A DNA stretch of 16,555 bases from an uncultured Clostridium sp. (GTDB lineage Bacteria; Bacillota; Clostridia; Lachnospirales; Anaerotignaceae), in contig CAMXTM010000008.1 of the NCBI GenBank assembly GCA_947246775.1, forward strand, positions 1-16,555, read 5' to 3'. Shown here piece after piece: positions 4,775 to 12,481 of this stretch. The translations under genes and the position numbers were made by a program. The number at the start of each line of letters is the position of its first letter. Within the stretch, counting starts at the first letter, position 1. Under the pieces are notes generated by a model that had not been told where the DNA came from, ran no database searches, and worked only from the letters and a program-made list of their open reading frames with translations.

Positions 4775-7700
4775 TTAGCCTGCAAATTGTTGTGTCAACC
4801 AGCTACTTTGTGAACTCATTTGTGACATTAATACTTCCAAATCCGTAAATTGATTGCTATATCTTGTTCTTTCTGATTTCAATCTTTCATTTAATGCCTT
4901 AATGATGTCATCAATCTCTTTCATTTCTGTCAAAAAGCTATTGCTCATCAAGGACAATGGCGCACTCTTATTACCAGCTCGTTCAATCAAAATGCCTTTT
5001 GTAGCACCTGTTGTTTTCGCATATTTTTCACAAAGGTTATTCATGCTTGTCATAACACCATCAAATGCGTCTCCTGCGTTTTTCTCGCCTGCAAAAAGCT
5101 TAGAAATTGCTTCAGGGTCAGCCTCTACAGCCGCTCTAAATTTTTCTTCATCAAATGAAAGTTTGCCGTTTTCAGCCCAATCGCTTGACATTGTAATACC
5201 TGCATCTTCCAATGCTTGTATATCTGTATTAATAAATATCATAGCCAATTCGTCTGATAAGGAACGAATATCAGAGTCGTTGAAAAGCATACCTGCTTTT
5301 GCTTTTTCTTCCCACAGCTTAATCTCATTTTCTGTCATATCCTCTTTTTGTTCATCTGTCAATGGTGGGTAGTCTCTGTCACGTTTTGTTGTTAATTCTT
5401 TGTTAACCAATTCTATCAGCTCATTGTAGGCATCTACCATCTCTTTTACAGCGTCAACTGCTTTGTCACTGTCTACGTTTGCCTCAAATGTTACTGCATC
5501 TTCCATAGCAGCTACCTTGTCAATATTTCCATTTTCATCATATCCAAATTTGCCGCTAACTGTAATATCTAAACCGTCTATATCAAAGGTATTGGTGTCT
5601 CTTACGATTTCCATAGGCTCTTGACCATCACCAAAGTCTACACAAATAATCGCATCTTGACCTGCTTTTAATTCAGAAGTCATACCATTTCTATCATAAG
5701 TTGTAACTACTTCCTCTTTGATTCCTGCTGATAATTTTTCAATAAAGTTACCTTTTGTATCACTAATATACTGGTAGCTTGGATTATCTAATGTATACTC
5801 GCCAGTATTTGCATCATATTTCATTTTTATGCCTAAACTATCAAGGTCAGAATCGCTATTGATTGCAGTCATAATATCATTTAGACTATCAGTCTCTTTA
5901 AATGTGTATGCTTTAAGACCAACTCTAAATTCAAAACCTTTACCTGTTGTACCATCGCTAAAAGTTACATCTTCTGCTTCTAAACCGACTACTTTTGTTT
6001 CTGAATTTTTTGTGCCAAACAAGGTAGATGCCAAGTTTCCGCTTACATCTTGAATATCAATTTGTCCTGCTGCACCTGTAGCGTTTGCTTTAATGGTAAA
6101 GCTATCTGATGTTTCATTATAGCTCATGGTTACGCCAGCGTCTGATTTATTGATTGTACTAATAATATTAGAAATCTTTTCATCTTCTTTAAACTGGAAT
6201 TTTTCACCATTGATTGTAAACTCGTAACCTTTGCCTACATATTCGTACTCTACGTTGCCATCTTTATCTTTTACTTCATTGCCTTTTGCATCTAATTTTG
6301 GAATCTTAATCTCTGTTGCTGCTGACAATCCACTAGCTCCAGTCAATCCAGACTCTTTTACAGAAACAGTTGTATTGATTCTATTGGATTCGCCATAGTT
6401 CATGCCTAAAACGCCATTTTTACCTAATACGTTTGCTCCAGAAGATACTACTTTAAAAGTAGAAGATGCATCTTTTGTCTTAAATGTCAATTTTCCTGAA
6501 GAACCACTTACACTATCTGAACCAACAATAATTCTGCCTTTGCCAAATTCTTTGTCAATTTTTTCCTGCATTAAGTCCTTAAATGCATCAAACTCATTTG
6601 TATATCCAGGGTGAGCCTCCATATAATCTTTTAATTCATCTATCTTGTCAACAACGTTTCCATCTGCATCTTTAACTTCTTTTCTTACTGGCAATGTAAT
6701 TTTCTTTGTTGTGCCATTATAAGAAAAAGAGATACTTTGTCCACTTAATATATCTTTTGTGTTTACTTTTTTCTTTAAACGGCTATCATCAGCAGCGCCC
6801 TCACCTGTTTTATAGCTATTTCCTACAATTTTTTTGGATTTGAATGATGTTCCTTTTTCCAATCCTAAATTCTTTAATGTATCGCCATCGCCACTTGTAA
6901 TTTCAAAAGAGCCATTATAGCCACTATCTTTTTTAAATACCAATGCGCCATCATCGCTTACACTTGCTCCAACTTTAATACCTTTAGCATCAAATTCTGT
7001 ATTGATTTTATCTGCTACCTCTTTCATATCCTTTGCGCCACTAACATCTACAGTATATGTCTTTTTATCATATGTAAAAGTAATATTCTTATTTGTTGCA
7101 TTATCAGGAGATAAATTAGCTGTACTTCCTGTAATTTGGCTTGTTTCTTGGTTAATTTTAGACTCTGCTGCAATACCTAATGTTTTTAAAAGGTCGCCTG
7201 TACCGCTTGTAATCTCAAATGCATTACCTGCATAGCCCTCATCACTTTCAAATGTCAATGCACCATTCGCATCTACGCTTGCATTTACTCTAATCTCTTT
7301 TGCGTCAAACTGCTCATTGATTGCTTTTGCCACATCTTCCATTGTGTTAAATTCATCACTACTAGAAAAACTAATCGTATAAGACTTATCACCAAATTTT
7401 ACTCTCATACTAGTACCTGAAATAGAACTAACACTCGCATCTGCGCTTAAGTCAAATACGCCTGTTTCCATCACTTTATCAGATGCACTTCCTACATTCA
7501 TACTTGCACTAGAAGCCATTTGTTTTACGCCCAGTATAGACAGGGATTCTGCTGAGTTAGATGTACCTGTCGCTTTAATATATTTACTATTTACTCCAAA
7601 TGTACTAATTTGGTTTCTATTGAAAAAAGAACTGCTCAAAAGATTGGTTGCTGGATTTGTAAATGATGTAAATTTATTTTTAAAGTTTACCAACAAATCA

Positions 7701-7897
7701 CTAATAGAACGCATTGTTTCTGTTTTCCATTCCAAGAGCTGTTTCTTTTGCTGCTGCTTCGCAATCTTTGACCTTGTTGAAGCAGTCATATTCTCAATCA
7801 TTGTCTCTGTATCCATACCGCTGACTAAACCACTAATTTTATTATTATAAAAGCTATTGGTACTGCCAGCACTTGTTGTACTATTTACTGATGCCAT
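4775..7897 (-). CDS. fliD: Filament cap protein FliD, very long form with repeated inserts
   Basis: 1040 aa, about twice the common FliD length. FliD forms the cap at the filament tip and guides flagellin folding. The N-terminal FliD_N part (about 15-110) starts KISGLVSGMDTETMIENM; the C-terminal FliD_C part (about 725-1035) ends in heptad-like helix up to SSWLTQQFAG. Between them lie five related segments (about 164-243, 272-346, 387-498, 556-630, 653-706). Each has a K-x-Y/F-x-F/V strand, a helix of the type DVAKAINEQFDA, a G-A/K-L-T/V-F strand and often ITSG-GD-LK-LG; they look like tandem hook-IN domains. Copies 1 and 2 are clearly alike. The start is ATG 7897 (AAAGGG nine nt upstream); a TTG two codons earlier is less likely. 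A sigma-28-like promoter lies at 7969-7995. Confidence 0.95.
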   Translation of the reverse strand: MASVNSTTSAGSTNSFYNNKISGLVSGMDTETMIENMTASTRSKIAKQQQKKQLLEWKTETMRSISDLLVNFKNKFTSFTNPATNLLSSSFFNRNQISTFGVNSKYIKATGTSNSAESLSILGVKQMASSASMNVGSASDKVMETGVFDLSADASVSSISGTSMRVKFGDKSYTISFSSSDEFNTMEDVAKAINEQFDAKEIRVNASVDANGALTFESDEGYAGNAFEITSGTGDLLKTLGIAAESKINQETSQITGSTANLSPDNATNKNITFTYDKKTYTVDVSGAKDMKEVADKINTEFDAKGIKVGASVSDDGALVFKKDSGYNGSFEITSGDGDTLKNLGLEKGTSFKSKKIVGNSYKTGEGAADDSRLKKKVNTKDILSGQSISFSYNGTTKKITLPVRKEVKDADGNVVDKIDELKDYMEAHPGYTNEFDAFKDLMQEKIDKEFGKGRIIVGSDSVSGSSGKLTFKTKDASSTFKVVSSGANVLGKNGVLGMNYGESNRINTTVSVKESGLTGASGLSAATEIKIPKLDAKGNEVKDKDGNVEYEYVGKGYEFTINGEKFQFKEDEKISNIISTINKSDAGVTMSYNETSDSFTIKANATGAAGQIDIQDVSGNLASTLFGTKNSETKVVGLEAEDVTFSDGTTGKGFEFRVGLKAYTFKETDSLNDIMTAINSDSDLDSLGIKMKYDANTGEYTLDNPSYQYISDTKGNFIEKLSAGIKEEVVTTYDRNGMTSELKAGQDAIICVDFGDGQEPMEIVRDTNTFDIDGLDITVSGKFGYDENGNIDKVAAMEDAVTFEANVDSDKAVDAVKEMVDAYNELIELVNKELTTKRDRDYPPLTDEQKEDMTENEIKLWEEKAKAGMLFNDSDIRSLSDELAMIFINTDIQALEDAGITMSSDWAENGKLSFDEEKFRAAVEADPEAISKLFAGEKNAGDAFDGVMTSMNNLCEKYAKTTGATKGILIERAGNKSAPLSLMSNSFLTEMKEIDDIIKALNERLKSERTRYSNQFTDLEVLMSQMSSQSSWLTQQFAG

Positions 7898-7968
7898 ACG
7901 CAAACACCCTTTCTGTAAGTTATTTTATAAATATTTCATTTCTTTTTTATTTTATCCTCTATACTTAT

Positions 7969-7995
7969 TTATCGACATATAGTATACTTTAATTA
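7969..7995 (-). promoter_or_regulatory. Candidate sigma-28 promoter of fliD-fliS
   Basis: Minus strand: TAAT (7992-7995), 15 nt, GTCGATAA (7969-7976). Against TAAA-N15-GCCGATAA, 3 of 4 and 7 of 8 bases match with exact spacing. It would give a leader of about 65 nt. It is weaker than the flagellin promoter. Confidence 0.55.
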
Positions 7996-8019
7996 AGATT
8001 AATTTTAAAATAAATGTTG

Positions 8020-8049
8020 TTGAAATTCACATCTTTATGTTTTTATTAT
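8020..8049 (+). promoter_or_regulatory. Candidate promoter of the ComFB-domain gene
   Basis: TTGAAA (8020-8025), 18 nt, TATTAT (8044-8049): one mismatch in each box to the housekeeping consensus, about 60 nt before the ATG. The surrounding DNA is so AT-rich that chance matches are likely. Confidence 0.4.
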
Positions 8050-8116
8050 TCTCTATATGATGTTTTTATCACTAAATTATTACATTTCAATCACTTTTTT
8101 TAAAGGGGGTCTTATT

Positions 8117-8635
8117 ATGTCAACAAAGAAAAATAATAATATAAAATTAGACGAAAATTCTCATGTTTCCGAAATCATAAAAGAAAAATTGACCGAACTC
8201 CTAGAGCCAGAACAACAAAAAGACGAAAACAATACTCCATCACCACAACAATCAGCACCAGCGCAACCTAAAACTACAGCCAATGGCATAGAACAAAATG
8301 TAACAGAAGAAGATTTTGAGCATGTCCTCAAAAATGACGAAAGAGAACGAGAACTACACTCTGAGGGTTATGTCTATATCAATGTTATAGAAACATTCGT
8401 AAAAGAAATTATCGCAGACTACATGACACAATACGGCTCTTGCACCTGCAATCATTGCATTATAGACACAATGGCGCTCGCTCTTACCAATCTGCCCTCC
8501 AAATATATTGTGGCAAAAAAAGGAAATCTTTCGCCTCTACTTCATGTGTATCGCAAAAAATATTTTACTGAAATCTCTACAGAAGTATTAAAGGCTTGCT
8601 TGACTGTATCTAAATCTCCCCATCACAGCAAATAG
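8117..8635 (+). CDS. ComFB-domain protein with disordered N-terminal half
   Basis: 172 aa from the ATG at 8117, which has AAAGGGGG seven nt upstream (an earlier ATG at 8057 lacks one). Residues 1-80 are polar and Gln/Pro/Ala/Glu-rich, probably a short helix then disorder. The ComFB domain covers about 85-170: YINVIETFVKEIIADYM, Cys109, Cys111, Cys114 in GSCTCNHCIIDTMALALTNL, then LPSKY (126-130) and a C-terminal helix. Bacillus ComFB is encoded in the late competence comF operon; cyanobacterial ComFB proteins have been described as cyclic-di-GMP receptors. Here the gene stands alone between fliD (divergent) and a degenerate EAL protein (convergent) and has its own terminator, which suggests a signalling role in motility. 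That role is inference. Confidence 0.82.
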   Translation: MSTKKNNNIKLDENSHVSEIIKEKLTELLEPEQQKDENNTPSPQQSAPAQPKTTANGIEQNVTEEDFEHVLKNDERERELHSEGYVYINVIETFVKEIIADYMTQYGSCTCNHCIIDTMALALTNLPSKYIVAKKGNLSPLLHVYRKKYFTEISTEVLKACLTVSKSPHHSK

Positions 8636-8641
8636 TCACAC

Positions 8642-8678
8642 AAAAAAGGCTTAAGGGTAACACCCTTAAGCCTTTTTT
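8642..8678. terminator. Bidirectional terminator between convergent comFB-type and EAL-HDOD genes
   Basis: AAAAAAGGCTTAAGGGT (8642-8658) pairs perfectly with ACCCTTAAGCCTTTTTT (8662-8678) over a three-base loop. T runs follow on both strands. It lies between the ComFB stop and the EAL-HDOD stop at 8681 and serves both. Confidence 0.93.
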
Positions 8679-8680
8679 TC

Positions 8681-10000
8681 TTATATATCACTTATGTCAT
8701 CTATACCGTCTGATATGCTATCTCCTATGATTTCCTCTATTGTTCCATCTTGTCCGTTCTCCTGTCCGCTCTCATTCTCTACATCTTGTATTGTTTCCCA
8801 GATGCGATTTACTTCCTCTACACAGTTAAAATATATCTGTGCAATCATATTCGTTGGTATGCCCAAAATATCAGCGTAATTGGTGATATTTTGCCAATCT
8901 GCTCTCTCATAGCACAATACCAAGTCTAACAACAACGAACAAGGTCCTTTATGATATACCAACGCTTGCTTTAATTCCTCTGAAATTGGTATGTCCTCAA
9001 AAATCTCTTCTAATGTTGCATCAATTAAACTACCCATTGTAGAAAACATTCCCATAAGATATGCTTCATTTTTTGAAATAGGTAATGTATTATTATACTC
9101 CATCAGCTCAGCCGCAAAATTTGCCCTCAAGAAAGAACGTTTTAATACATCTTCTGAACCAAATTCTTTATCTCCTTTAAAACTTAACAGATATATCCAT
9201 TGTTTTAATTGTCCTAATCCCAGTGTTACCAATGCCTGACGGATAGAAGATGTTCTATTCCTTAATGCAAAATATACAGAGTTTACCATCTTTAACAAAC
9301 CATACGTCAATGCCGCATCTCGAGAAATGATTTGCTCTATCATTTCTACATCTGGTTCATCTTTTGTTACTTCTACTACCAACTGGAAGAAATTACTTTG
9401 CAAATAGTCGGTTTTGTTTGCTTTTGTTTCTACTTTTTCCGCTACATACTGTCCTTGAAAATAATCTGCTCCCAACTGTTTCGCTAAGTCATATTGCTTT
9501 TGTGTCTCAATTCCATACGCAATACAAATTTTATTAAAATTCTTAGCCAGTTTTACTGTGTTTTCCAAAGATACTGCTTCATTCTTTCCAAAATCTAATT
9601 TAATATAGTCCAAATATTCCATTAAACCAAAATACCTTGGCGCAAATTGAAAATCGTTAATCGCAAATTTATATCCTTCTTTACGGAATCTTTGTATCAA
9701 TGTTGTCGCCAACGGATGCACAATCACATTGTCCTCAATTTGTATTACCAAATCATTTTGTTTAAATATCTTTGGCGTATTTTTAAACAATAAATTAGGC
9801 GTAAATGTCATAAATGTAATTTTATCACTAAATATTTTTGTGTTATTTTGTGCTAAAAAATTGGAAATGGAATCCGCTGCTGCATAGTCATTCGTTTGAT
9901 TATACAAGCCACTTCCTCTTTCTTCTTGAAATAATATCTCATATCCAAACAGATTGCCCTGTTTATCTTTTATAGGTTGTCTTACAACATACTTGTTCAT
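8681..10000 (-). CDS. Degenerate EAL plus HDOD domain protein (YuxH type)
   Basis: 439 aa. Residues 1-200 form an EAL-like domain (EAL site as YEILF 20-24); residues about 205-400 form an HDOD domain (SRDAALTYGLLKMVNSVYF, then SSIRQALVTLGLGQLKQW). The tail 405-439 is acidic and probably disordered. Several catalytic positions of cyclic-di-GMP phosphodiesterases are changed: the DDFG motif reads NDFQ (115-118) and the Asn-rich strand reads TFTPNLL. Lys134 (DYIKLD), Glu165 (GIET) and the QG of FQGQYVA remain. It is therefore more likely a cyclic-di-GMP binder or protein scaffold than an enzyme. Start ATG 10000 has GAGGTGG seven nt upstream. It follows cheV by 67 nt and is probably cotranscribed, linking it to chemotaxis. 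Confidence 0.92.
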   Translation of the reverse strand: MNKYVVRQPIKDKQGNLFGYEILFQEERGSGLYNQTNDYAAADSISNFLAQNNTKIFSDKITFMTFTPNLLFKNTPKIFKQNDLVIQIEDNVIVHPLATTLIQRFRKEGYKFAINDFQFAPRYFGLMEYLDYIKLDFGKNEAVSLENTVKLAKNFNKICIAYGIETQKQYDLAKQLGADYFQGQYVAEKVETKANKTDYLQSNFFQLVVEVTKDEPDVEMIEQIISRDAALTYGLLKMVNSVYFALRNRTSSIRQALVTLGLGQLKQWIYLLSFKGDKEFGSEDVLKRSFLRANFAAELMEYNNTLPISKNEAYLMGMFSTMGSLIDATLEEIFEDIPISEELKQALVYHKGPCSLLLDLVLCYERADWQNITNYADILGIPTNMIAQIYFNCVEEVNRIWETIQDVENESGQENGQDGTIEEIIGDSISDGIDDISDI

Positions 10001-10067
10001 ATCTTTTCCACCTCATTTTAAGCCTTTAGCTAAAACCTTGTTCATTTTTATAGAATTTATACTTTTC

Positions 10068-10988
10068 CTAAATATTATGTTTCTTTAATAATTCATCAAT
10101 AACTTCTACCAAATGACCGATTTCTGGCTTAGAAAGTTGTTCATCTGCTCCCAACTGTTTTCCTTTTATTCTCATTTCTTCATTGATTAAGGAGGAAAAT
10201 ATAACAACAGGAATTTTTTTCAAATCTGGGTCATCTTTTACCAATTTTGTTAGTCTATGACCGTCCATTCTTGGCATCTCAATATCGGTAATAATCAAAG
10301 ACGCTTTTTGATAAATATTTTCTTCTTGTCTTATACTCTTTAAATACTCCCAAGCTTCTTCTCCATTATCAAATTTTATAACATTTTCATACCCCGCTTT
10401 ATACAAGGAGTCCCTTATCAGTTTCGCAAGCAACACAGAGTCCTCTGCCATAATAATAGGTTTTTTCGTTTTACTTCGCAATCCCATCTTTTCGATTTCT
10501 TCAATTTGTATGCCCGTTTCAGGTGCTATCTCTGAAACAATCTTTTCAAAGTCAAGAATCGTTACCAACACGCCATCTGTTTGCGCAATGCCCGTCGCAA
10601 CGCCTTCCTCTCCTCCTGATATTGTCTTATCTGGTTTTTGTATATCGTTCCAGGATATTCTACTGATTCCTACCACGCTATGTACTCGAAATGTCGCAAA
10701 CATTTTATTGAAATTTGTTACAATAAACAAATCTTTTTCATCTTTCTCACTCTCTTTGCCTGTCAAGTATTTTGGTAGGTCAATTACTGTCAATACTGTC
10801 TCTCTTGGTTTAAAGATTCCCTCTACTACAGGGTGTGAATGAGGAATTGGTTTTACTTTATCTGACATCATGATTTCTGTCACTTTCGCTACGTTAATGC
10901 CATACAATTCCCCATAAATCATAAATTCCATAATCTCTATTTCATTTGTACCAGACTCTAATAAAATCTCACCTTTCGTCTTTCTCAT
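10068..10988 (-). CDS. cheV: Chemotaxis coupling protein CheV (CheW-REC fusion)
   Basis: 306 aa, normal for CheV. Residues about 14-155 are a CheW-like domain that couples chemoreceptors to the kinase CheA (IEIMEFMIYGELYGINVAKV, then EGIFKPRETVLTVIDLPKYL). Residues about 176-300 are a receiver domain with acidic pair E182/D183, phosphorylation site D235 in LIITDIEMPRMDG, Ser265 and Lys287 in SKP; all key residues are present, so phosphorylation by CheA for adaptation is expected. Start ATG 10988 has GGGAGGG about ten nt upstream. A 62-nt gap separates it from a possible leader ORF (11051-11116). cheA, cheW and cheY are not in the window. Confidence 0.97.
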   Translation of the reverse strand: MRKTKGEILLESGTNEIEIMEFMIYGELYGINVAKVTEIMMSDKVKPIPHSHPVVEGIFKPRETVLTVIDLPKYLTGKESEKDEKDLFIVTNFNKMFATFRVHSVVGISRISWNDIQKPDKTISGGEEGVATGIAQTDGVLVTILDFEKIVSEIAPETGIQIEEIEKMGLRSKTKKPIIMAEDSVLLAKLIRDSLYKAGYENVIKFDNGEEAWEYLKSIRQEENIYQKASLIITDIEMPRMDGHRLTKLVKDDPDLKKIPVVIFSSLINEEMRIKGKQLGADEQLSKPEIGHLVEVIDELLKKHNI

Positions 10989-11050
10989 CGTCCAAATGCC
11001 CTCCCATATTTTTTTTTGAACAAATGCTTTCCTCGTTTTTACAAAATATT

Positions 11051-11116
11051 TTATATACTTCTTAAAATAACGGATAGGTTGCCCCTACTCTTTTTACTGT
11101 ATTTTAATGGATACAT
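11051..11116 (-). CDS. Possible 21-residue leader peptide ORF before cheV
   Basis: Short frame in the cheV leader: ATG at 11116, stop TAA at 11051-11053, 21 residues, basic (seven Lys/Arg; begins MYPLKYSKKSRGN). What makes it worth listing is a full GGAGG exactly seven nt before the ATG, as good as that of the real genes here, in DNA that is otherwise AT-rich. It reads in the same direction as cheV and ends 62 nt before it. No family recognised. It may be a leader peptide, a small protein or chance. Confidence 0.4.
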   Translation of the reverse strand: MYPLKYSKKSRGNLSVILRSI

Positions 11117-11289
11117 CTCTATTCCTCCATTAAACACAATTTCACTGTCCGTTACAATTACTATTACAAAGTACAAAATAATTATTTTAAAAAATAAAAT
11201 CCCTTTTCTTATTTATATCGACTAAAAAACATAAAATATAACTCTATCCCTATTATAAATTTATATTTTTATAGTCTATTACAAAATGC

Positions 11290-11352
11290 AATCTTAATCT
11301 TGAGCATAGACAACTTACACAACAGAAGCTATCTATGCTCAAGACTTAGATT
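11290..11352 (-). terminator. Long stem-loop directly after cheD, likely terminator or 3' end structure
   Basis: A perfect 13-bp inverted repeat (11298-11310 with 11332-11344) is extended outward by eight more positions with one mismatch and one G-U (11290-11297 with 11345-11352). That gives a stem of about 21 bp with a 21-nt loop. It abuts the cheD stop codon. No clear T run follows on either strand, so it is not a textbook terminator. It may instead protect the end of the flhA-to-cheD mRNA or mark an RNA processing site. Confidence 0.5.
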
Positions 11353-11838
11353 TTAGAGAACCAATTCTTTCCTGCCAAAAGAACGCACAACTACCATTCC
11401 CGTTTCTGCATCTAATAGCAGCGTTCTCGCATAATTTGAACCTACATCTTCTCTTGAAACTCGTACTCCTTCTTTTGCCAACACCTTTTTTACCGTTTCT
11501 ATATTCCTCTGTCCAATATTGCCTATAGAATTATTGCCCTGCACTTCAAACATTCTCGCGCCACCTGCAATCTTACAAACCATACGCGCTTTTACTCCCC
11601 CAAATACCTCCATTTTGCGGAGAGTGGCTGGTATCCCTGTATCTGCATACTTAAATACATTACTATTACCGCTCTCCATATTATTTGGTAACATAATATG
11701 CACCATTCCCCCCAAACGAATCATTGGGTCATAAAAACAAATGCCAATACAAGAACCTAAGGCATATGTAATGAGTTTTCCTGGACCACGACAAATCTTC
11801 ATGTCGGCAATTCCCACAACTAATTGTTTATCACTCAT
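11353..11838 (-). CDS. cheD: Chemoreceptor glutamine deamidase CheD
   Basis: 161 aa. CheD deamidates glutamines in chemoreceptors and also binds CheC, raising its CheY-P phosphatase activity. The active-site set is intact: Thr24 and Cys30 in LITYALGSCIG and His47 in GGMVHIMLP, with the CheD-typical KIAGGARMF and later IGQRNIETVKKVL. It overlaps the end of cheC by eight nt (ATGAGTGA, 11831-11838), so the two are translationally coupled, which fits their complex. Last gene of the right-hand operon; a stem-loop follows at once. Confidence 0.97.
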   Translation of the reverse strand: MSDKQLVVGIADMKICRGPGKLITYALGSCIGICFYDPMIRLGGMVHIMLPNNMESGNSNVFKYADTGIPATLRKMEVFGGVKARMVCKIAGGARMFEVQGNNSIGNIGQRNIETVKKVLAKEGVRVSREDVGSNYARTLLLDAETGMVVVRSFGRKELVL

Positions 11839-12451
11839 TTAAAACACCTAATTTCTTTAAAAGATAATTTAAAGATGGTATATCTGGCATTAACAACAAA
11901 TTACTATATACCTCTTTATCTTCTACTACAAACTTTCCATTGATAATCATCAGTTTATCCGTTTGATGCCCAAATTCTACCATCGGTACTGACATAATCC
12001 CCCCCAGCATATTTACTGACATCGCTGGTACAGACAAGTTAATCGAAATTCCTGTTAACTTTGATATTGCACTGACATAAGATGAAATCATGATATTTCC
12101 TATTTCTACCAACGCTGATATCTCCAAATCCCCCAATTGGCTAAAATCATTAATTTTCGCTGTCAACACATGCTCTAACATAATGTTAATCAAATCTAAA
12201 TTTTGTACATACAACATAACACCATTCAGTTCCCCTGATATATGCACCAATACCCCAGAAACAACCATCTCAGGGTCGCCTAGTTTTGTAATTGCTTCAT
12301 TAAATCCCAATATTTGCACTTCTGGCATCGTCATTTTTATTTTTCTATTCATCATCTGAGACATCGCCGTTGCCGCATTTCCTGTGCCAATACTCCCTAT
12401 CTCCCTCATAACATCTATCTCAAGGTTATTTATTTCCTCATACTTTTTCAT
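11831..12451 (-). CDS. cheC: CheY-P phosphatase CheC, first active site altered
   Basis: 206 aa, normal length. CheC dephosphorylates CheY-P through two pseudo-symmetric sites of the form E-x-x-N. The second is intact: E116-I-G-N119 in ISALVEIGNIMISSY. The first reads E17-I-G-S20 in DVMREIGSIGTGNAATA, with Ser where the usual Asn stands, so this half may be weak or inactive. Start ATG 12451 has GGAGG seven nt upstream; an in-frame ATG at 12469 has none. It is 30 nt after the flgG-like gene and overlaps cheD. Confidence 0.95.
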   Translation of the reverse strand: MKKYEEINNLEIDVMREIGSIGTGNAATAMSQMMNRKIKMTMPEVQILGFNEAITKLGDPEMVVSGVLVHISGELNGVMLYVQNLDLINIMLEHVLTAKINDFSQLGDLEISALVEIGNIMISSYVSAISKLTGISINLSVPAMSVNMLGGIMSVPMVEFGHQTDKLMIINGKFVVEDKEVYSNLLLMPDIPSLNYLLKKLGVLNE

Positions 12452-12481
12452 GCATGTTCCTCCTAGCAAGTTGTCTTATGT

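Larger units (their letters stand above)
10989..11352. other. 364-bp AT-rich gap between cheD and cheV
   Basis: Besides the short ORF (11051-11116) and the stem-loop (11290-11352) it contains AT-rich palindromic DNA near 11170-11200. On the minus strand there is a partial sigma-28 -10 match, GTCGATAT (11215-11222), without a convincing -35. I see no RNA gene and no recognised riboswitch. The plus-strand reading frame over 11016-11225 is chance. Confidence 0.5.

Noticed and set aside
11060..11110. Cyclic-di-GMP riboswitch in the cheV leader (a TAGG/CCTA hairpin with GGCAA)
   Set aside because: Only one short hairpin is present; the conserved core and second stem of known classes are missing.
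11016..11225. 69-residue plus-strand ORF in the cheV-cheD gap
   Set aside because: Low-complexity Ile/Leu/Phe/Lys composition of AT-rich DNA, no ribosome site, no family.
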